64,000 nt of DNA from Diphasiastrum complanatum. Lineage: Eukaryota > Streptophyta > Lycopodiopsida > Lycopodiales > Lycopodiaceae. The notes under the pieces were generated by a model. The model did no database searches. It was given only the letters and a program-made list of their open reading frames with translations, and was not told the DNA's origin. Shown one piece after another: positions 11,469 to 24,210 of the stretch. Each line of letters opens with the position of its first letter. Position 1 is the stretch's first letter. The stretch covers positions 32,987,683 through 33,051,682 of the forward strand of contig CM055101.1 of the NCBI GenBank assembly GCA_029204225.1, written 5' to 3'. Both the position numbers and the translations under genes were made by a program.

Positions 11469-12257
11469 AAGCTCAATGTCGTCTCTAGTTTAGCAAACAC
11501 GACCGACCAAAAGTGACTGGTGAACTTTGGATCGCGATCGCTCACAATATCACTTGGTAATCTGTAAAGCCTAAACAGACGCTCTACAAATATTTGAGCT
11601 AAATCAGAAGCCTTCGTGGTGGTCTTTACCGGAATAAATGTAGCCAATTTGGTAAGACGGTTGACCACAGCCCAAATTGCATCATGTTGTTTATTCGTCC
11701 GCGGAAATACTATTCCATCACTTATCAGGGATATCCAATGGATGCAACAAACCGCCAGCCTTATGGCGCCCAACTTTATTCAACTGACATTGGTCACACT
11801 TGACCACATAAGATTCTACAAAGGGCTTGAGTTTTGGCCAATAAAGTCCCCTTCGTACCAAATCCAATGTACGATGTATGCTGGGATGTCCTGCGCATGG
11901 TGAATCATGACATTCATAAAGAATTTTATTCTTAACAACATCCACATTAGGCACACAAACCTTTCCCATCCTGAACAAAAGTCCATTACGGATAGAGAAG
12001 ACATTAGTACCATTTATATCCTTCCCCCCAGATTGATCGCCATGATCATCAGTCCCGCTTGATGTAACTGCTAGAACCCTATTCCAGATTGGTCCAAAAT
12101 GTGAGTCTTTCTCATAAAGACCTCTCAGGGAGAGATAAAAGTCTGTACTGATCTCAGTGAAGGAAAGTTCGTTCACTTCACCAATTCGACTAAGTGCATC
12201 AGCCACCTGATTACATGAGCCCTTGATATACCGCACTTCAAAGTCAAATTCTTGCAT
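11469..12257 (-). pseudogene. gypsy integrase, truncated core
   Basis: The N-terminal zinc-binding region is present as 'HDSPCAGHPSIHRTLDLVRR' with 'VVKCDQCQ' (H, H, C, C kept). It follows an RNase H tail 'GSCNQVADALSR'. The catalytic core has 'WAVVNRLTKLATFIPVKTTT' (first Asp replaced by Asn in V-N-R) and 'IVSDRDPKFTSHFW' (second Asp kept). After 'FAKLETTLSL' the sequence jumps to the integrase tail region, so the catalytic Glu block is deleted. A frameshift lies near 11,720. Confidence 0.85.
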
Positions 12258-12357
12258 GAGTTCTGCCCATCTAGCCTTACAACCTCACAAATAATTATGA
12301 TTACAAAAATATTTTAAAGGTTGATGACCCGTATTAACCACAAATTTATTACCGTAT

Positions 12358-12823
12358 AGTTAATGCCTCCGTGATTTCAAAGCGTGGATCACAGCGAAAA
12401 GCTCTTTTTCCTGAGTGGTGTACCTGACCTGTGCATCGGTTAGTTTCTTACTTTTAAAGGCAATGGGTTGGCCCTCCTGTAAGAGAACAGCTCCAATAGC
12501 CGTATCACTCGTGTCAGTGTTAATGACGAACGACAAATCTGGATCCGCTATTCTCAAAACTGGATCTGAGGCAATTAGATGCTTGAGTTTACGAAAACTC
12601 TCATCTAATTTCTCATTCCATCTGATGGGAGGACTTGGCCTACCTTTGTAGCTTTTCACTCCTTTCAACATATTGTTGAGAGGCGCAGCAATCTTCGCGT
12701 ACTCCTCTGCAAATCTACGAAAAAACACAGTGAAGCCTAAGAATGACTTAAGTTCACGCACCGTTTTAGGAATTGGCCATTCCAGTACCGTCTTCACCTT
12801 TTCCTCGTCAATCTTGATCCCAA
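12358..12823 (-). pseudogene. gypsy RT C-terminus and RNase H
   Basis: The frame starts directly at the LTR junction with 'IGIKIDEEKVKTVLEWPIPK' and 'ELKSFLGFTVFFRRFAEEYA' (RT thumb). It then enters RNase H with 'FVINTDTSDTAIGAVLLQEG' and 'RYTTQEKELFAVIHALKSRR'. The YxDD palm box is absent because everything before it is deleted. The downstream part of RNase H (about 12,258-12,357) is out of frame. Confidence 0.85.
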
Positions 12824-12955
12824 TATAACGTCCACAACACAAGATTCTAGTCGAAGCATACCATACAAAGCAACAACACATGGGAACTGGTGGAGGTTAA
12901 ACCAACCCAACCAAACCTAGATCGTACGGATCTAGCCCCAAGCTATGGATCAATC
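12824..12955 (-). repeat. gypsy family 1 LTR 3'-end fragment fused to RT
   Basis: 132 bp matches the last part of the LTR at 10,650-10,790 almost base for base (TATAACGTCCACAACACA..., then GATCGTACGGATCTAGCCCC). The LTR-to-RT join falls at 12,824-12,826. The rest of this LTR is missing upstream at 12,956. Confidence 0.8.
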
Positions 12956-15130
12956 AGAGTCAAACTTAGAACTTAAGTTAACTTGGAATATTTTATTTCC
13001 TAACTTAAGTTTCTAATCTTAAGTTTCCTATTTAGAAGTTTTAGAACTTATTAAGCTTCTACTCATGGTCTTATAACACACATGCCTTAATTCTCTTAAA
13101 TCACTCTCTAATAATATTTGATTTTATAAATCTAACAATGGTATTGATTATGTACAAAATACATGGATTTTGTGGCTGAACTGATGCGAACTTTATTAGA
13201 ATTATAAGCATGTTCATCAACCATGTCTAGTATTATGAATGCTATACCTCTGTCATTGTTATGCCCATTTGTGAAAATCATAAACCTATCTCCTCGGAGC
13301 TATATGAAGATTTAATATCCTGTCCCTTGCACTTGTCACCCACCACTTTGGGTTTACAGGTTCCAAAAAATTTATCCCTCCACCTAGTCTCGTTCATGGA
13401 AGGTTTGCCACACCCTTCATCTTCATCAAGTAGTTCATCTTGTCAAGATGTTAACCAAGTGTAAATAAGAGAATAAGGGAGGTTGGAAATGTCTTATGAG
13501 TCATGCACATGATAATAGATGGACATAAAAACTGTAATTTATGAAAATTTGTTTGTATGATTATTTTAGACCAGAATGATGTTAACTTGGTAGATAAGAA
13601 CATCCCCCACTAGTCGTGGAGTCCATGGTTCAAAATCTCAGAGCACAAGTAGTATTCACAGTGTGTAGTGGATAAGGCTAAAGTGATAAGAAATATTCTT
13701 ATATTCAACCAAACTTTGAGTTTCATGTAGGAGAGCCTAGATGTAGAATCTTGTAGTGACATGGCATATGAGAGGTTGCCTCATGTTGCTCATCTCATTC
13801 CCTCACCTCAAGGTATTTGATGTCAAACCCACCTAGGTGCAAATGGAGTTTGAAGGGGCTTCTGTGAGGCCTTGTTAAAATGGCACCACATGTGCAATAT
13901 TATATATGCAAAGATTACTACGAATACTTAATTTATGAGATAAAAAGGTTTGCATGTAGGACCCATTTTCATATGTCAAATCATTATATATGCAAGATTG
14001 CATGCATATCCATGTAAAAGGTACTTAGAGGGTAGAGAAAAAGAAAACTACATAACTGTGTATATGTGTGCTTATATTATATGACTTTTATAACTAAAAG
14101 CCCCCACATTATGCACATTGCATGTATTTTAATACGTAAAAGTCATGAGAGGAACATTTCTTGGCAAATAGTACAAGGAATTGTGCGACGTGGCCTCATT
14201 GATGGAATTTGCAAGCTGATGCATCAACTTCATGTGACATAAGAATATACAAAGCTTGGTGTCAAAAGATCTTTGATGTGATATTACCCTTTATGTTGTC
14301 TATTAGTCATGCAAACCTACATAAAAAGCAATCTAAGATCTAGATTTTTGTTTCACATTGAACATGCTAGATTTTATATATGGCTCAATGTCTTTCCCTA
14401 TGAGGTCATCCTCAAACCCAATTTTTTTACCTTGAACATAAAGTGATAACATTAGACATGAGCAAACATATTTCGAAGTATATTCATTATATGATATACT
14501 AGGAAGTGTTGTTGTATTGTTTTCCTGAAGCAAGTTTTCATCGTACACTAATAAAGGAGTAGCATCCATGCAATTTCCATCTATCTACTCTCAAAATTGC
14601 TAGGGTACATGTATCCTTATGCCTAAGACAAAGCTGGGAGTCATGCTATCATGCCAATTGAACTAAATGTCTCAATTTGCAATTTCAAACATGCATCTAG
14701 GAGTGATGAACCCACTAGGCTTTAACAATTAACACATGCTTCATGCTTGATTGGATGCTATTTTTAGTAATTACCATGAGAATAAGATGAGTGATTGCGC
14801 ATACAATATCACAATGACATTTAAGAATTTGATATTTATCAAGTTGTAACTTTAAAACGTCTTTTGGTATCCATACATTCTACATAATGTTCTTGAGTGC
14901 ATGATTGAGGCCACATTTTATCATCTTAGCTAAATTTACTTAAGATTATTGAATGGAATAATATTTTTTAAAAGTCAACACAATATGTAGTAGCTATTGT
15001 ACAACCTATATATCTAGTCACTTGAACCTTCTATATGAAAACATCCACTAGACTTGGACTACAATAGAAAGAATATATAGTATATCAAAGTAAAAAATTG
15101 TCAATTTTGATTGCCAGCTAGGAAAGATAG
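12956..15130. other. AT-rich, no gene seen
   Basis: No TE domain or exon-like frame was recognised. A 78-codon minus frame at 14,333-14,569 and a short plus frame at 13,261-13,464 have no family resemblance I can see. Confidence 0.5.
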
Positions 15131-15494
15131 TGTTGATAAATCTCATTGATAGACATGTGAGCAAAAATCATTTATACTGCTTCTAGAAGCATATACACAA
15201 AGACTTGCAAGGAAGTAGGAAGATATCTAGGAATTCTCTAGATACAAAATACGTGTACAATCATACAAAATTGAAGAGTAATTCTCTTACAATTATAGAG
15301 GTTATTTCAAAATTTATCACAAGAGAATGTTAGCTTTTAAACTAGCTAGATCTTGTTCACACACATACAACAAACAAGCCAAGAAAGCTCGAAGCTATTT
15401 ATAGCTTAACTAATAGAGATCTATTATAGGGAAAATCTATTGTGTTGAAAACAAAATTATATTTATCAATCCACATAGTAATTAATACAACCAC
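15131..15494 (-). repeat. 3' LTR of the 15-17 kb copia (5' edge approximate)
   Basis: Antisense, a purine stretch AAGGGTGG near 15,495-15,502 is followed by AT-rich DNA with a CTATAAATAGC TATA box near 15,397-15,407. The sequence ends in ..GATTTATCAACA at 15,131. An inverted match TTGATAAAT / ATTTATCAA sits near both ends (15,133 and about 15,462), as expected for LTR termini. The start could be 15,474 or about 15,494. Confidence 0.55.
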
Positions 15495-15945
15495 CCTTAG
15501 TGTGTGCCATTTTTTTGTCTTACCCCAATTTCCTTGAGTAGCTCTCGTAGCCAAACCAATTCTTGTGTAGTAGAACATAAGGCTTTGTATTCGGCTTTTG
15601 TAGTGGAAAGCGACACAGTTTTTTGATTTTTGCTTGGACAAGAATAGTAGCCATTTCCAACATCGAAAGCATAAACAGTGGTAGATCTTCTATCATCTAT
15701 ATTGTGGGCAATCAACATCAACCTCTTAGCTTAGGTACATCAAATCGTCTTGAGTAAACTAGACCAAGATCAAGCATGCCTTTCACGTACCTTAAAATGC
15801 ATTTAGCTGCTTTCCAATGCTCCAAGGTAGGAAATGTCATAGAATGACTCACAAGACTCACAACAAAACAAATATCTGGTCTAATAGTGGTAAGATATAT
15901 GAGACCGCCAACAAGTTGGCGATACAATATGCAATTAACAGACAT
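15495..15945 (-). pseudogene. copia RT/RNase H connection and RNase H
   Basis: 'YRQLVGGLIYLTTIRPDICF' and 'LEHWKAAKCILRYVKGMLDL' are the typical copia connection. A frameshift near 15,720 leads to RNase H: 'STTKAEYKALCSTTQELVWL' and 'LLKEIGV'. The C-terminal part of RNase H after 'GVRQKNGTH' is missing, and the frame stops next to the LTR. Confidence 0.85.
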
Positions 15946-15976
15946 GACAATTTCTTGCTAACTTCAGTAGGCAAAG

Positions 15977-16324
15977 TCAATGGGTTACAATCAGACATTT
16001 CTGTGCGCTCTTCACAATGGTGCAGTTTTTACTCTCAACTACCCCATTGCTATGTGGCATATGTGATTGAGTAAATTGCCTTTTTATTCCATGCTCCTTG
16101 CAAAATGCTTCAAAGTCTCCCCCTTTGTATTCACCCCCTCTATCTGGTCTTAGCACCTTAATGTATGCATCCAGATGGTTCTCCATCAAAGCTTTGAATT
16201 TCTTGAAGTGAGCCAATGCATCAGATTTCTTCTTCAAGAAGTAAATCCATGTTCTTCTAGAGTAGTGATCAATGAATGTCATGAAATAGTAGCTCCTCCT
16301 AGCAACATGGTCTGCGGGTTGCAC
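15977..16324 (-). pseudogene. copia integrase core
   Basis: 'YYFMTFIDHYSRRTWIYFLK' and 'VLRPDRGGEYKGGDFEAFCK' (second catalytic Asp kept) are present, then 'HSNGVVESKNCTIVKSAQKC', where the E of the third block is kept. The frame ends at 'CLIVTH' where the deletion to the RNase H connection begins. The first catalytic Asp region lies just upstream, in the junction with the GAG_pre-integrase frame. Confidence 0.85.
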
Positions 16325-16342
16325 AAGTCATTATGGATAAGC

Positions 16343-17060
16343 TCAAGTGCCTACTTTGCCCGCGGCTCCCCCTTTCTCTAATTTTTCTCTACAGTGATTC
16401 CCCATCTCGCATCCTTCACAAATGCAATGTTGTTCATCTTGTATTGCAAGTAATCCACTTACCATCTTTAGCTTTGCCATCAAGCGCAAGCTTCCATAGT
16501 TTAGATTACCCATCATTCGATGCCACAATTCTGATTGTGATGTTATTGATGAAGCTAAACTGTATTCTCCAGGTTTGGCCGCATCTAGCTTATAAAGCAC
16601 ACAATTATTATCGAGATATTCCATTGCCACAACCTTGTAATCATGGTCCATATCTTTCATCAAGCAACTATCATTGACAAACTCAACCTTAAGGTTTTGA
16701 TTTGCCATGGTCTCAACTGAAAACACATTTGAAAGGTTTTTTATCCTACCATCCCAAAATTGTGTAGATACATTGTTGACGTCCTAAATCTGGCATTTTT
16801 TCCCATTGGCCTGTGTGACTTTCTCCCCATCATGGATTGTCGAGAAGTTCTTAAACCAATCACGATTCCTAGTCATGTGTCTAGTGGTTCCCGAATCAAT
16901 AAACCACCATCAAGTGTCATCATCCACATGTGATGCCAATGCCAATGATAAAATATTGGTCTCATCGTCTCTTCATCATCCTCAATAATGTTGCCTTGTT
17001 GTGCTTTCACTTTCCCTTGCTTGAGATCTACCTTCTTTTTGTAGCACTCCCTAGCCCAAT
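16343..17060 (-). pseudogene. copia gag end, protease and GAG_pre-integrase
   Basis: From 17,060 downwards: 'ARECYKKKVDLKQGKVKAQQ' is the end of a zinc knuckle. A protease active site follows near 16,900 ('WWFIDSGTTRHMTRNRDWF'), with an in-frame TGA before it. The 127-codon stretch 16,726-16,343 carries 'SELWHRMMGNLNYGSLRLMA' and 'ICEGCEMGNHC', the H-H and C-C zinc ligands of GAG_pre-integrase. Frames are broken at least twice. Confidence 0.8.
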
Positions 17061-17372
17061 TGTTGCAACTCCCTTAGATCTTCGATTGCCTTGAAGGTTG
17101 ACGCACACCCCATACCAATGACGATGCATTGTATCTGCCCATCCATAGGGTCACTACCTATCCACCCCCGTGCACTGGAGCTATCGACATCCACATGTCG
17201 AGTCAAGCCTTTGGCGATAACTAGCATCCCATACCACCAGCCCTCGCCCTCGGCTCTCCCTAGCACACATCTCATGTCCTGGAGATACATCCTAGCTACT
17301 GCACGTGCTCTCCATCCACCAACTCCCAGGTATACTGAGTGTATGGAAAAAGGGAAGCCCCACCACTATATA
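17061..17372. other. GC-richer stretch, no gene recognised
   Basis: Both strands are open for about 80-100 codons here, but neither protein resembles a known family. It lies between the cut copia zinc knuckle and the start of a gypsy LTR. Confidence 0.4.
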
Positions 17373-17886
17373 TGTCATGCTCACAACTAGTCTCGGGTAG
17401 CGTGTCCCGCTAGAAATCACTAAGCCTATGACCCGTAAGTTAATTATGACTATGAAGGGTTTCGGGCCCTCATGCGCATATGGTCATAATTAATGGTTGG
17501 AGGCTTTAACTCATGATGGTGGATTTTTATGGGTTTATCAATGAGTCATAGGGTAACTGGATCAGTGTTGCCCAGGTAGGCTGCAGAGGTGTCCAGTGAG
17601 GTGTCACAGTGCACTAGTGGTGGTGCATGGGCCTTGGAGGATATAAGTATACCCATTGAGCTCTCACTAGTGTATGCTTGATTGTGGTGCTAGTAGCTAC
17701 GTGCTACTGGCATGACTCCTCAATCCCTTGTGAGTGATTGATCCATAGCTTGGGGGCTAGATCCGTAAGATCTAGGTTTGGTTAAGTTGGTTGTCCCCAG
17801 CATCTGTTTTCCTTGTGTTGCTTTGTTGCGGCTTGCTTGGCTAGTGCATCCTAGTTATGGGCTTTATATTGATATAAACCATAGCA
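17373..17886 (+). repeat. complete gypsy family 1 LTR (possible solo or 5' LTR)
   Basis: TGTCATG at 17,373 to ..ATAGCA at 17,886 gives 514 bp, and the reverse complement of 10,639-11,146 aligns along its whole length. A TATA-like GATATAAGTATACC lies near 17,640-17,653. Flanking 5-bp words (ATATA and CGTTT) do not match, so it is not a clean solo LTR. It may be the 5' LTR of the decayed + element whose integrase and 3' LTR lie at 20.1-21.3 kb. Confidence 0.8.
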
Positions 17887-18082
17887 CGTTTCTACTTTCA
17901 ATCTGTAAACCTACTAATACATCAATTGAAAAACAACATGTATTCTAGAGGAGTTAGGAAAAGCAAAAACATATACAAAAAGCTGATGTAGCTCCTCCTC
18001 TGTGCATGAACTGGCCGCTCCCTTCCATCACCTGTTGGAGCACGAAGAGACGCAATCTTGCCGCTCCCTTCACATGCAAAGT

Positions 18083-20100
<2,018 letters not shown>

Positions 20101-21209
20101 GAATCATAACTCAGAACCTAGGGTACACTTGATCAATAAGAAAAGACTTAGTTCATGGTGAGATCACCCCAGATGAATAAACAAGATAGCGGAATTTTGG
20201 TAGGGATTGGCCATCTTATCAAATCGACTACGTTTATTAGGGTAAAGACCACCAAGAAAGCATTAGCTCAAGTATTTGTCAACCATTTGTTTAGGCTTTA
20301 TGGATTACCAAGTGACTTTGTACATTTACAATCCGAAGTTCACCAAACACTTATAATCAGCCGTATTCGCTAAACTAGAGACGACTCTTAGCTTGAGTTA
20401 TTATGATCATCCCGTCGGCAATCTCATTGGGAGAAGTATTTGCTCTTGATGGAGTTTGCCTACTACAATGAAGTATCATGTTCTCTTATTATTGAGTATA
20501 GGACAAGTATCCAAGGAATTATGATTGAAAATTCATAGTTCGGATTCTAGTTTATACTTAATCGTTTAAGAGAAGGGTTACCTGCGTGATCAAAAGATCT
20601 GATGACGTGTGCATTTATCTTTTGATGGCAATCTCCTTAGAGAGGAAATTGTCCTTGCTAGAAATTACTTGTTTCAAAAGTAAGCATTAGCCTACTAGTT
20701 ATAGCCGTTAATGCTTATGTATAGTTTTGAACCTAGATCAAGTATCATAAAGTAGTGGATTTCCTACATGATCTGCGAGAAATGCTACAGATAGTATGTG
20801 AGAATGTCCGGTGTGCCCAAGATAGGGACCGACATTATGCTAATCTGAAAAGATCACCTCGGGACTTTCAATGTGGGGGATTGGGTGTATTTGAGAATCC
20901 CAAAGGATTCTAGTGTAATGCGTACCAACAAGCATCACAAATTGTTTCCTAGGTATAGAGGACCGTATCAAATCTTGAAAAAGATTAGATCCTTAGTTTA
21001 CCAGTTGGACCTCATGGAGTCGACTCAAGAAGAGTCTAAGTGAAGGGGAGTATCTTGGTCCTGTAGACCAATTGGACCTGTTGGATGAATCATCGGGTGT
21101 GTCTCGACTTGAACCCGAAAAGATCTTGGATACAAGAATTAAACGATTGAGGAAAAGAAACTTCTCTAGCTTTAAGTTTTGAAACAGAACTTGAATAAGG
21201 GGGGAAGAA
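20101..21209 (+). pseudogene. gypsy family 1 integrase to chromodomain remnant
   Basis: Highly decayed + strand pol end. 'STTFIRVKTTKKALAQVFVN' with 'HLFRLYGLPSDFV' matches the integrase core of the 11.5 kb element. The GPY/F-side words are seen in shifted frames near 20,860-21,030 (a 'VYLRIPKDSS'-like block, then 'KHHKLFPRYRGPYQILKKI'). A chromodomain start near 21,090-21,160 has 'GVSRLEPEKILDTRIKRLRK'. A purine tract and LTR start follow at 21,210. Confidence 0.75.
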
Positions 21210-21300
21210 TGTCATGTCCACGATTGGTCTCAAGTAGCGTGTCCCGCTAGAGAACAATAAGCCTACGACCCATAAGTTAATTATGACTATGAGAGATTTG
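21210..21300 (+). repeat. gypsy family 1 LTR 5' end, interrupted by copia
   Basis: After the AAGGGGGGAAGAA purine tract, TGTCATG begins at 21,210 and matches the first about 90 bp of the 17,373 LTR (GTCTCAAGTAGCGTGTCCCG, then TTAATTATGACTATGA). At 21,301 it is replaced by the end of a copia LTR in the opposite orientation. The rest of the gypsy LTR is not found beyond the copia part. Confidence 0.75.
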
Positions 21301-22107
21301 TGTGAAAGATTTCAGATAATTAAGATCCAGTCCACTTGAAAGATCTTTGGTTAGAAAGAGAAATACACTACCAATGTAGAAAAATCAGCATCTACACACA
21401 AAATGAGATGCAAACACTAATAAAACTTGATCAAACTTAAATGAAATGATAAAGTACTGTTGCTATCCATAAAAAACCAACAAGCTACTGTATTTCACAC
21501 GTGTGGATCCAAAAATAACAAATATAGATCATTCTACACATAAAATTACATGCAATCACAAGTATAGTGCACTAATGGATAGTAGAACCCAAGAGAACCA
21601 TGTATAAGCATGAAATGAGATAGAGAAGAGAGAATATCACTCTCTCCATGAGTTACATTATTTTATAACAGGTCCAAACCCTATTTGGCCACTTGGCTTT
21701 CCCTTCAAATTGCTAACCCTACTATTTTTGGGTGTAGATTCAAAGTACCCAACATTCAAATTTGAATCTACTCAAACTTGCCTTCTAACTTTCCCACACT
21801 TTCAAAAAGTGTTTATTCAAATGACATTTAGACTACTAAACTTTGAAAAGTCAATCTCTAAGTCTAAAAACAAAGTTGGCCTCAATATGCCAAATATGGA
21901 AATATAGCAAATATGATCAAACTAATTGAATCTTTCACACTCCCTCTTCAACTAGTTTTAGCATAGACTTTGATAACACTCCAAGTGATGTCCTATGCTT
22001 CATGAACAAGTCCTTTCCCAATGTTTTGGTGAAGATATCAACTACAAATTCCCTTGAGGACACATGTTGAAGCTCCACCTCCTTGGCAATGACTTGCTCC
22101 CTCCCTG
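21301..22107 (-). mobile_element. Ty1/copia 3' end: RNase H tail and LTR
   Basis: The LTR spans 21,939-21,301 on the minus strand (639 bp). It starts TGTGAAAGATTCA and ends in the inverted counterpart AATCTTTCACA, and is preceded by the purine tract GAAGAGGGAG. Upstream (22,107-21,941) is the end of the copia polyprotein: 'EQVIAKEVELQHVSSREF' and 'VDIFTKTLGKDLFMKHRTSL'. All domains before RNase H are missing. Confidence 0.8.
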
Positions 22108-22230
22108 GAGGAAGGTGAAAGGAGAATTATTGCAAAACAATCCCAAAAGTATGAACAACAACGTAGGGCCGCCACCGAGAAGCTCTTAAAACATGGCCAA
22201 AGTCACTTGGGATCGGGAGGAAGGGGCAAT
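22108..22230 (+). other. short unassigned open stretch
   Basis: About 40 codons on the + strand read as a charged peptide ('RRIIAKQSQKYEQQRRAATE', then 'LLKHGQSHLGSGG'), ending at a TAA near 22,247. It sits between a copia tail and a gypsy gag on the other strand. It may be a fragment of another gag or of an exon. I do not recognise it. Confidence 0.25.
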
Positions 22231-23435
22231 CTAGAGGCCAATTTGTAAGTGCATGGCATATTGTTCTGAAGATCCACCTGAAGGTCCACTCGCTTGATCA
22301 TTTCCATAATTCCATTGCTCAGCATTTTTGTAAGGTTCTGGTTCCATCAAATTGGTTGGAGGAGCGGAGTGCTTTGGTGGGGCAGGTAAAGCTAAACGTT
22401 CCGGATATCCAAGAGCAGATTGTCGCAGTCTTACTGCCAGATTACCTCCATATTGTGGTTCTCGATATCCCATCTGGACATATCATTGTTGAATTATCCG
22501 AGGGTTGAAGTTGCAAGAAGCAGTCTCATGATCAGGTGAACTACACAGATGGCAAACACTGATTTCCATTCATTTTCTCAATTGAGGACACTCGTTCACT
22601 GTGTGATTTCTTGTACAAATTGAACACCAAACATTTTCCCTGGTAGAAAAAATCTTTGCAAGCTTTTTAGGTTCCTTGTTTGCTTCCCGTGGAAATTTTC
22701 CAATGCTTTGATCTTCTCATCAAATTGCAACTGCAACTTTTCCATCTGTTTATGCTGGTTCTTCCCAAGTTTCTCGAACCCATTGAGCATCATTTCTGCA
22801 GTAGCATTGGCATTCGTTGATGCAATAATGGTGGATGTCGTAGTAGTCTGCCTTGATGTATAAGGCAACATACTGATATTTGGCTCCTCATCTGAATCTT
22901 CATCCTCCTCCCGAATTGCATCGTCCATAGCATTTTACAAGAGTGCATACTCATTTTGGTGTTTCAACTCACGCTTGATTCGTTTAGATAGACTTGACAA
23001 AAACCACATAATCATGGCATTTTCGTTAATCAGCTTAGGTTTGCATTCAGATCTAAGACGTTTCACCCGTTCCATGTAATCTCGAACCATTTCCCGTTTT
23101 CCCATTTTAATTTTACTTAAAAGTAGGAAAGGGTCTTCCATAAACTTTCGTGGTTTGAACCGCATGATAAGGGCTCGCTTAACAACCTCCCAATCTGTAC
23201 GCTCAGTTTCATCTTGATTATAGTACTAGTCTTGTGTTGCACCTGTTAAGGCCATAGGAAACAGCTTAAGTTTATCTTGAGGATAAATCTCACCATAGAC
23301 TTCACAGAATTCGGCATAGATCTGAAGAAATCTAACTGCATCTGTTAATCCATTATATTTGGGTAGATTCAATCGAGGTGCTCTTCTAACAATAATTGAA
23401 TTGAGTTCCTGTAGAGCACCTCCAGGGGCAGCCAT
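22231..23435 (-). pseudogene. gypsy gag with two zinc knuckles
   Basis: Start at 23,435 (MAAPGGALQELNSI). The gag core reads 'LNLPKYNGLTDAVRFLQIYA' and, after a TAG, 'FKPRKFMEDPFLLLSKIKMG' and 'DYMERVKRLRSECKPKLINE'. An acidic linker and a predicted coiled coil (about 22,700-22,770) follow. Then two knuckles occur in a broken frame: 'CSICTRNHTVNECPQ' (CX2CX3HX4C) and 'CHLCSSPDHETASC' (CX2CX4HX4C). The Pro-rich tail 'RLALPAPPKHSAPPTNLMEP' ends at about 22,231. Stops at about 23,228 and 22,933 make it a pseudogene. Confidence 0.75.
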
Positions 23436-23560
23436 CTTTACAAATTTAGATCAAATAGATAATGAGATTGGATCTAGATTTTTCAAAAAACTATCTCAAA
23501 TTAGATCTGAATTTTGACAGAGACTTGATCTGAAAAATCAAAAACTAAAAATAGGACTGG

Positions 23561-24210
23561 CGAAGGTTCACTAGGCGAAGGTTGTCTCGGCGAAGGTTCA
23601 ATAGTGCTATTTTGGAAAAAAAAAAAAAAAAAAAAACTCTCTAAACACTTTTCTGGCGATTTTTAGGGAAATAACCTTCGCCAACCTCTCAGGTGAAGGA
23701 TCTGACACAGATACAACTATGGAAAATCGGACGAAGGTTTTTGACACAAGAAATTATAGTTTTTGTATTCTAGTGAGGGTAAAATTCAAGAATTTCTGTG
23801 ATATGATCAAGAAGAATCTTCGCCGAACTCAAAAATGATATTTTACTATAAATAGCATGTTTTGGAATCTCGGCGAAGGTTATGGAAAAGTATCAAGAGT
23901 AATACTGGTATTTTTGCAAAAAAGTGACTTTTTTGGCAAAAATATGGCAATATGACAACTGATCCTCTGAAAATCTTTCTACTTTTGGTATTATTCTTTG
24001 TCGACCTGACAGGAGGTGGATTTAAATCACACCTAAGCACAGTGAATCAGGCGAAGGTTCTTTTTCTGTATTTTTAGGTTTTGACGATTTTTCAATGTTT
24101 TTGACGGTTTTTCTGGTGTTTTTGAAAATCTGTTGGGAATTAATCTTCGCCCTTCAAACTGAAAGGTTTCTAAACAAAATCAAAGGTGTCTGCAACTCGA
24201 CGAAGGTTTC
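23561..24210. repeat. scattered CGAAGGTT motif array in gypsy leader
   Basis: CGAAGGTT occurs at 23,561, 23,576 and 23,591 with an exact 15-bp spacing, and again near 23,733, 23,873, 24,052 and 24,202. AACCTTCGCC or AATCTTCGCC occurs in the opposite sense near 23,672, 23,816 and 24,143. A poly(A) run of 22 lies near 23,615-23,636. All lie between gag and the LTR of the minus-strand gypsy element. Confidence 0.7.

Larger units (their letters stand above)
10639..12955 (-). mobile_element. chromodomain Ty3/gypsy element, internally deleted derivative
   Basis: Minus-strand order from high to low coordinates: LTR fragment (12,955-12,824), RT C-terminus with RNase H (12,823-12,358), integrase (12,257-11,469), chromodomain (11,468-11,175), polypurine tract and LTR (11,146-10,639). 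Gag, protease and most RT are missing because the LTR end is joined straight to the middle of RT. A second deletion removes the integrase C-terminus. It could not move by itself. Confidence 0.85.
15131..17060 (-). mobile_element. Ty1/copia element, internally deleted
   Basis: Minus-strand order: end of a gag zinc knuckle, protease, GAG_pre-integrase, integrase, then directly the RT/RNase H connection, RNase H and LTR. Almost all RT is missing between integrase (16,324-15,977) and 'LYRQLVGGLIYLTTIRPDIC' (15,945). The 5' part is cut at about 17,060 inside the zinc knuckle. Confidence 0.85.
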
